From Siniperca chuatsi (lineage: Eukaryota; Chordata; Actinopteri; Centrarchiformes; Sinipercidae): a DNA stretch of 64,000 nt. The notes beneath the pieces are model-generated. The model did not search any database. It had not been told where the DNA came from and saw only the letters and a list, made by a program, of their open reading frames with translations. Of this stretch, positions 57,675-64,000 are shown in pieces (positions within the stretch are counted from its first letter, which is position 1; the number at the start of each line of letters is the position of its first letter). The DNA lies in contig NC_058045.1 of NCBI RefSeq assembly GCF_020085105.1, positions 14,729,833-14,793,832 of the forward strand, given 5' to 3'. Position numbers and translations under genes: made by a program.

Positions 57675-59330
57675 TCAGAATCAGAATCAGAAATACTTTA
57701 CTGATCCGCGAGGGGAAACTCTTTTGTTACAGCAGCTCACTATCACGTCAGTGCACACAGGAATAGAAGTACCAAGCAAAAAATATAATACACTATAATA
57801 CAGGTCAGATAAATTAAGTACCAAGTGGGTATAAGTATAACATTAAAATAAGTGTGAAGTACAAAGCAGGTTTACCGATTGATGATAATAATACGGTATA
57901 TAAGTAATAGTGCATGAACTGTCAAGTTCAGTGTAGCTTATTAAGGTTATAATGAGACGGTGGATATTGCACAGCAGTAATAGAAGTATGAATAAATATC
58001 AATAAATAGGGAATTTTAAACTGAAAAGAGTATATTACACAGCAGTATTGCACAATGATGTCAAGTATTGCAGTGATGTTAATGATCAATGTCCAGTTTA
58101 ATGACTTAGGGTCATACAGACTTAGAGGGAGGAGTTAAAGAGTTTGATGGCCACAGGCAGGAAAGACTTCCTGTGGTGCTCTGTGGTGCGTTTTGGGGGG
58201 ATGAGTCTTCAGCTGAAGGTACTCCTTTGTTTGACCAGCACGTCATGGAGTGGGTGGGAGACACTGTCCAAGATGGCATGTAGTTTGGCCAGCATCCTCC
58301 TCTCTGACACCACCGCCAGTCCAGCTCTACCCCCACAATGTCACTGGCCTTACAGATCAGTTTGTTGAGTCTGTTAGCGTCCGCTACCCTCAACCTGCTG
58401 CCCCAGCATGCAGCAGCATACAGGATAGCACTGGCCACCACAGACTCATAAAACCTCCTCAGCGTTGTCCGGCAGATGTTGAAGGACCTCAGCCTCCTCA
58501 GAAAATAGAGGCGGCTCTGGCCCTTCCTGTAAAGAGCTTGAGTGTTCTTAGCCCAGTCCAGTTTATTGTCCATGTGTACTCCCAGGTATTTGTAATCCTC
58601 TACAATGTCCACACTGACCCCCTGGATGGAAACCGGGGTCACTGGTGCCTTGGCCCTTCGTAGGTCTACAACCAGCTCCTTAGACTTTGTAGCATTGAGC
58701 TGCAGATGGTTCTGCTCACACCATGAGATAAAGTTTCCCACCACAGCCCTGTACTCAGTCTCATCACCACCGCTGATACATCCCACCACAGCAGAGTCAT
58801 CAGAAAACTTCTGAAGGTGGCAGGACTCTGTCGTAGCTGAAGTACGTGGTGTAGATGGTGAAGAGGAAGGGAGAGAGGACAGTCCCCTGAGGAGCCCCAG
58901 TGTTGGTGGCCACGCTGTCCGACACACAGTGCTGCAGATGCACATGCTGTGGTCTGCCAATCAGGTAGTCCACAATCCAGGACACAAGGGGGGCATCCAC
59001 CTGCATCGCTGCCAGCTTCTCACCCAGCAGGGCAGGCCGGATGGTGTTGAAAGCACTGGATAAGTCAAAAAACATGATCCTCACCGTGCTTGCCGGCTTG
59101 TCCAGGTGGGTGTGGATGCGGTTCAGCAGGAAGATGATGGCATCCTCAACTCCCAGTTGGGGCTGGTAGGCGAACTGAAGGGGGTCCAGGAGATGTCTGA
59201 CCATGGGCTGCAGCTGTTCCAGCACTAGTCTCTCCAGGGTCTTCAATATGTGGGAGGTCAGTGCCACCGGTCTGTAGTCCTTGGAGCCACTGGGACGCGG
59301 CGTCTCCTTCACAGCAGAGCAAACATTTCT
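57675..59330 (-). mobile_element. 5'-truncated LINE (CR1/L2/Rex1 group) upstream of rabl2
   Basis: Minus-strand frames encode reverse transcriptase: SKDYRPVALTSHILKTLERL, FDLSSAFNTIRPALLGEKL, GAPQGTVLSPFLFTIY, the active site FSDDSAVVG, YKYLGVHMDNKLDW and the RT end RRFYESVVASAILY. The endonuclease half is absent, so it is a 5' truncation of about 1.66 kb. At least two frame changes are seen, one just before the active site (about 58.83 kb) and one after VGVELD (about 58.33 kb). The 3' end shows the familiar GAGGGGAAACTC / ATACTTTACTGATCC signature, then tandem ATCAGA words. The exact clade is uncertain. Confidence 0.8.
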
Positions 59331-60204
59331 GTGGCGATTTGTAAACCGAGGATAAGAAACAAAAAGATAGGAAAATTGGCTTCATGGACCATGTATGTTA
59401 GTTATTTACCATAAAGATGTGGTTATTGAAATGCAGTCACATTTTGGTCAAATGTTCCTAAATATTTTGTCCCACAGTTTTATTCGTAAAAACACATGCA
59501 ATTAATTGCGTTTCGTTCAGTAAAAAAATAACTAACCAAATTTGGAAGAAACGCAGAGCATTTTTGACAGGCACCTGTAAGGACAGCAGGAACCATGAAG
59601 AAGTGGTCCTTCGGGCGTCCCCGTTGCATAGAAACGAAAACTGTCGGGAAAATCGTGCAACATTTACAAACTTTTAATGTCTGGATACCTAACTTACATG
59701 AGTGAAGGGAATCAATACATTTTCCCTTGAGATAGTCAAAAAGAATATACACAAGACAGTCAGCGACATTTGGATAAGTACCCTTGATTAACAAATGCTA
59801 TCAACGCTAATTCAATTAGCGACGCTAGCCGACTGCTAACTAGCAGTCGTTGCCTCCTTCAGTTGCTCATGATGTACTGTGAAGGTAACAGTTACTCAAA
59901 GAAGAATTTAAAAAGACAAATGAAACCAGTGGCCGTCTCTGTGCTATTCTGTTTCAGCTAGCATCAGTGTTGTTGATGACGACGAACCAGTGAAATGAGT
60001 GATATCAAGCCGAACCACACGATGTTAACCTCAGCTAACCAATGGCACGCTAGCTAACACTCATTCTCGTTGTCAATAGCCGTCGGATGCTAGCTCCTGT
60101 AGGAGCCTAGATCCCTTTATAGGTATTTATAAATTCAGCTAGGCAAGCTTTGGCCCGTACAATCAACCTAGTCAAAGCGATATAAGGTTCAAAAAGATAG
60201 GAAA
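59331..60204 (+). promoter_or_regulatory. rabl2 promoter and 5' region
   Basis: The region contains an X-box-like GTTGCATAGAAAC (59623-59635), two long palindromes (59805-59821, 59830-59849) and many CTAGC/GCTAAC words. CG content rises towards the start codon. No exon other than a possible 5' UTR is supported. Confidence 0.4.
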
Positions 60205-62599
60205 ATGGCTAGCGACGTTGGCAGCATCTCTGAACTGGACCAAAAGAAGTACGATGCAGACGAACAAGTGAAGATCATCTGTCTGGGAGACAGCGCAGTT
60301 GGTAAATCTAAGTGAGTATTTGCTGTAATAATCTTAGGCTCCTTGTAGCTGTTTTGTGTTTCATAATAATTTCTCAGTAGAATATCTATTAACTTTCCTC
60401 AGTAGATTATCATTTGTCCTGTTTAACATTACATTATTGTTGCGTTGACTCTGACTGTTTTCTCTCTCTTTATCAGGCTGATGGAGAGGTTTCTCATGGA
60501 CGAATAGTATCCTTTAGCAGCTTTAGAAATTCAAAATGTAACATATCGCTATCAGTAATTTTTGTAAGTCATATTATATCATCCTATAATAGCCATTACA
60601 GCCATTGTTTGCACATGAACATGCTGTTTAAGGTCAAGCTGGCGTGCCTCCAAAAAAGCAGATCGTTTGTCCAAAGAGGTTAAGATCCTTTACTCTTTCT
60701 GCAGTCGTCCCCAGCAGTTGTCAACCTATGCTTTGACTCTCTACAAACACACAGCCAGTGTTGGAAACAAGACAGTAGCGGTTGGTATGTATTGAGCAAT
60801 TTGCTTTTGTTCTTCTCTCAGTGAGGAAAATAATGGAAATAATTTTTTTACCCAGTTGAAAATCGTCTGTAAATGAGCAGGTATGGTTTTTGATTCACAG
60901 ATTTCTGGGACACCGCTGGTCAGGAGAGATTTCAGAGCATGCATCCCTCATACTACCACAAAGCACATGCATGCATCATGGTATGACACACTCTTGGTTT
61001 CAAGACAGGTGCCTTTCAGTAATCCTTTAGCCTTCCCTTTCTTGCTCCCTGCCAGGAACTTGCAGGCAGGTAAACTGAGAATAATAAGTGCATAAAAAGG
61101 TATAAAACCTCTATATATTGTTTTATTTACACTTTTATGTCACTTGGCCCTCCTTTGTGCATTGTGCAAAGGAAATGATGAAATATCACAATGCATTCTG
61201 GTTAAGATGCACCTCTGTAGTGTAGTAGTCATGTTTTGGGATTTAAGATGAAGATGGAAGATGGTGATCCTCTCACAGAGACGTCAACAAGGACTTGTTT
61301 GATTATTGCTGCCACACTGTCAGCAAAGAAGGTTGAACTGCTTTGTAAACCTTTCTTCTTTCTCTCTCTTAGGTTTTTGATGTTCAAAGGAAGATCACAT
61401 ATAAGAATCTGGCCAACTGGTATAAGGAGCTGAGAGAGTACAGACCAGAGATACCCTGTTGTGTGGTTGCCAACAAAATCGATGGTGAGTCTGGCTCTGA
61501 CACTGCACATAGCAATGAATATTCAGTTCTTAACGATTGTATTAAATGTGAATGTTACATGTTTTTTAGTTTGCACACGTTGTCTATTTGCTCTGTCCGT
61601 TTGACCATTAATTGTTTGACCAACAGAATTGACTTTAGATTTATAGATGTACACATGTATGTTTTTTCATGTCTGCAGCTGATTTGAAGGTGACACAGAG
61701 AAGCTTTAACTTTGGGAAGAAGCAAGGACTCCCATTTTACTTTGTATCAGCTGCTGATGGGACTAATGTAGTTAAGGTTTGAACTTTTGTTTAATCTCCT
61801 GCAGTATTAATGTCAGTGATCCCTAAGTTAATTTCTTCATGCATTTCAAACTCATCAGTAGTTTTACAGTTAACTGTGTAACTATGTAACTTTACAAGAC
61901 ATGAGGTTACAACAGGATTGACAGTGCTCCTTTTATAAACCAAAGTATCAGATTAATTCACCCTATAATTCAGTATAATCTCATAAATTGTCCAGACCAC
62001 TGCCCCTGTGTGTTGATAGTTCTGACTGTAACTGTCACAACAGATGTTCAGAGAGATGATCAAGAGAGCAGTGGACTACAAGCAAAACCCCAGCGACTTC
62101 ATGGATGAAGTGATGCAAGAATTAGAGGTACACCTCTCTGAATACCAAAGCAGTCTGATCACTTATGTGCTCATCTTTTAAACTGGTGTAGTTTTATACA
62201 GCCCCAACTAAAGGATATTGACTGCAAAGAATAAAAACATGTTTTATCATGCAATACTTGCTCTAAGAAACTCCTTAATTGCCTTATAATCTGCCTTTAC
62301 TGCTTTTTAATAGACATTTTACAGATGCTTACTCAAAACCTGTGTTATTTAAACTAGAGTATTCATAAACTCCAACACAATTTACTTTTTAAATCACTTT
62401 TTTGTTCATGTGGAAAAACTGATGTACTTTCTTTGTTTCTGAAATTAGTTGTCTCAGCGTTTTTGACTAGAAAAAAAAGTTTGAATTGATGTCATGTGTT
62501 GCACTCATCTTATAGAACTTTGACCTGGAGAAGAAGGAAGATAATTCAGAAGCAGATGAGGACGGATTGAAAGCAGAGAGTCCCGAGTTGCTCTCATAG
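60205..62599 (+). CDS. rabl2: rabl2 (RAB-like 2 ciliary GTPase)
   Basis: Eight exons (60205-60311, 60477-60506, 60705-60784, 60901-60980, 61373-61484, 61679-61776, 62044-62127, 62516-62599) give 225 codons, so 224 aa, against about 228 in human. Seen: P-loop GDSAVGKS followed by KLMERFLMDE, effector region RPQQLSTYALTLYKHTA, switch II DFWDTAGQERFQSMHPSYY, NKID base-binding motif, and SAADG. The acidic C-terminus (EADEDGLKAESPELLS) has no prenylation cysteine, as is usual for RABL2. Known role: RABL2 is recruited by CEP19 and triggers entry of the IFT-B train into the cilium, and its loss harms sperm motility. One very short exon (30 bases) is supported by exact frame on both sides. An AATAAA lies at 63569, almost 1 kb after the stop. 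Confidence 0.93.
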
Positions 62600-63568
62600 A
62601 TGTTTACAGATCCTCCAAACCCTCCTGTCGTCTCATGGATAATTTATCCTCCTCTGGGGTTGATGCTGTGAATAGATTATGCTTTTAGTCAAAATGTCAG
62701 AGATCTCTGATCCTCTGTGACCGACACCATCAACAAGTACATTTTTTGTCCTTATGTAATTTTGGTGGTTTACATTGGTTTGTAACTCCACCACTGGAGG
62801 TTGGCACACCGTCTTTTAGTCAGGTTTTAAGTCACTGCCCTCCATCTGTCCAGTGACAATTACAGGGAAATAGACCTGATGGAATAATTAGGAATTGTGT
62901 TGTTTACCAGGTTCATATAGGTGCTGTTTTAGCCTTGTCCTTCATACTTTGTCTAACAATATCTACTATAATAATAGTAGAAAATACTACAATCAGACTG
63001 AATGTTTGCTAATTTTCTGTCATGTAATAAGAATGTGAAGCATTGAAAACAAACTCTCACAGAGCAAAGAGAACATGTGATTATGAACTGTATTTGCTGC
63101 TGTTCTCAATATTTGTGTGTAGCGTTGTGTGCAGTGCCAGCTGCATCTGTTGGCTGCTTTTGTTGCATTCATTTTATGATGTAAAGTGTGTTTTTCAGCG
63201 CCCTTTAAATGAAAACTTAATGTACCATGTAACCAAATTGTTATCATGTCTCTCTTTCTGACTTGCTGTGATCCAGCAGTAGGCACAAGAGCACTACGTA
63301 GTCAACTTCAGCATATTATAAGATGGAACTGCCAGTCACGTATGAGTAGACATCAGCTGTATTGAACTCTTGTGATGGTCTCAGCCTTGTGAAATGCTCA
63401 GCCAGCTGTGTCCTTCATGATGGATTTGTGAATGTTGCCATGAAGAACTTTAAACCAGTTTTCTGTCGGAAAGTGACACACCATTCAATTATTTCTATAT
63501 GATGTACACAGAAACACTGTGTATATATTTTCTATTTATATTTGACTGTTTTTGTGGCATTTACTCAC

Positions 63569-63574
63569 AATAAA
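63569..63574 (+). terminator. poly(A) signal of rabl2
   Basis: AATAAA lies about 970 bases after the stop codon and about 75 bases from the opposing signal of the next minus-strand gene. Confidence 0.5.
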
Positions 63575-63649
63575 TCACACTGGAACATAATTTTACTACT
63601 GAGACAGTGAATTAGCAGACTTTGATGCAGTTCATGTTTTAATTATAAA

Positions 63650-63655
63650 TTTATT
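63650..63655 (-). terminator. poly(A) signal of the gene at the right edge
   Basis: TTTATT on the plus strand is AATAAA on the minus strand. It lies about 137 bases past the stop of the proposed last exon at 63792. Confidence 0.4.
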
Positions 63656-63791
63656 ACATAATATAACAAACATATATCTTTGTGGTGGAGATATCCTGGG
63701 CAACAGGCCTCAGCCTTCACTGTCACCCTTATTCTGTTTGCATGAAGAATACTAGGTAGCTTATGGTTAACTTTGATTTCTACTTGGGCTT

Positions 63792-63953
63792 TCATGTATT
63801 AAAATGGAGGGGGCAGGTTCTAATGCTATAAGCGTCCAGAAGTCGCTGGGAGAAAGGTCGTAGATGATTTGCCTGGTCATCGGATGCTGAGAAGGGGAAG
63901 TTCACATGTGAGACAAGGCTGAGGCGTTGCAGTGATACATCCACCGTTCTAAA
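63792..63953 (-). CDS. Probable last exon of an unidentified gene
   Basis: The minus strand stays open for 53 codons from a possible acceptor (GCACTGTGAAG, ending at 63954, with a long T-rich tract before it) to TGA at 63792-63794. It reads RTVDVSLQRLSLVSHVNF, PFSASDDQANHLRPFSQRL and ends RTCPLHFNT. Codon choice looks coding and a poly(A) signal follows at the right distance. The frame also stays open up to the window edge, so the acceptor is not certain. I do not recognise the family. Confidence 0.4.
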   Translation of the reverse strand, partial: FRTVDVSLQRLSLVSHVNFPFSASDDQANHLRPFSQRLLDAYSIRTCPLHFNT

Positions 63954-64000
63954 CTTCACAGTGCAAACAAGGAGAAAACCAACAATGGAGAAAAAAAAAA

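Overview
The window is nuclear DNA from a ray-finned fish, probably a percomorph-type teleost. Genes are split into many short GT-AG exons, introns are mostly small, and the repeats are teleost ones: L2-type and CR1/Rex1-type LINE pieces, a hAT-like MITE and abundant (GT)n, (CT)n, (AAT)n and (GACA)n microsatellites. Nothing prokaryotic, no CRISPR array, no retrovirus-like or Polinton-like element was seen.

Layout, left to right. (1) 140-6629 (+): the 3' part of terb1, the meiotic telomere-bouquet protein, ending in its Myb domain. (2) 9651-11415 (-): a two-exon Pro/Glu-rich gene I cannot name, with an in-frame second start that would make an N-myristoylated form. (3) 11948-12496 (+): a single-exon four-pass membrane protein. 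(4) 13624-14430 (-): a three-exon, 163-aa basic/acidic protein I cannot name. (5) 14.6-22.4 kb: gene-poor, with microsatellites and a MITE. (6) 22851-29036 (+): complete neto2 (two CUB domains, LDLa, one TM), an auxiliary subunit of kainate receptors. (7) 32244-37125 (-): a 12-exon seven-TM protein closest to TMEM116, head-to-head with (8) 38166-44401 (+): a class II Arf GTPase (arf4-like) whose fourth intron holds a decayed L2 LINE. (9) 48296-51976 (+): ptpdc1 phosphatase. (10) 54855-56129 (+): odf3b/cimap1b, a SHIPPO-repeat axonemal protein. (11) 57675-59330 (-): a 5'-truncated LINE. (12) 60205-62599 (+): rabl2, a ciliary small GTPase. (13) 63792-63953 (-): the probable last exon of another gene, tail-to-tail with rabl2.

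All gene models were built by hand from reading-frame continuity across GT-AG junctions. The named complete models sum to whole codons and to near-family lengths: arf4 180 aa, neto2 556, ptpdc1 627, odf3b 257, rabl2 224. Functionally, ptpdc1, odf3b and rabl2 form a run of three same-strand genes tied to cilia or centrosomes. An X-box (RFX-type) motif lies upstream of odf3b and a weaker one upstream of rabl2. The most interesting observations are three consecutive symmetric exons in terb1 that each carry an L-T-P docking-type motif, the cilia-linked trio, the pair of long palindromes before rabl2, the CRE/ER-stress-like cluster between tmem116 and arf4, and a CT microsatellite that serves as the polypyrimidine tract of odf3b. 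I did not find a clearly new multi-gene system.
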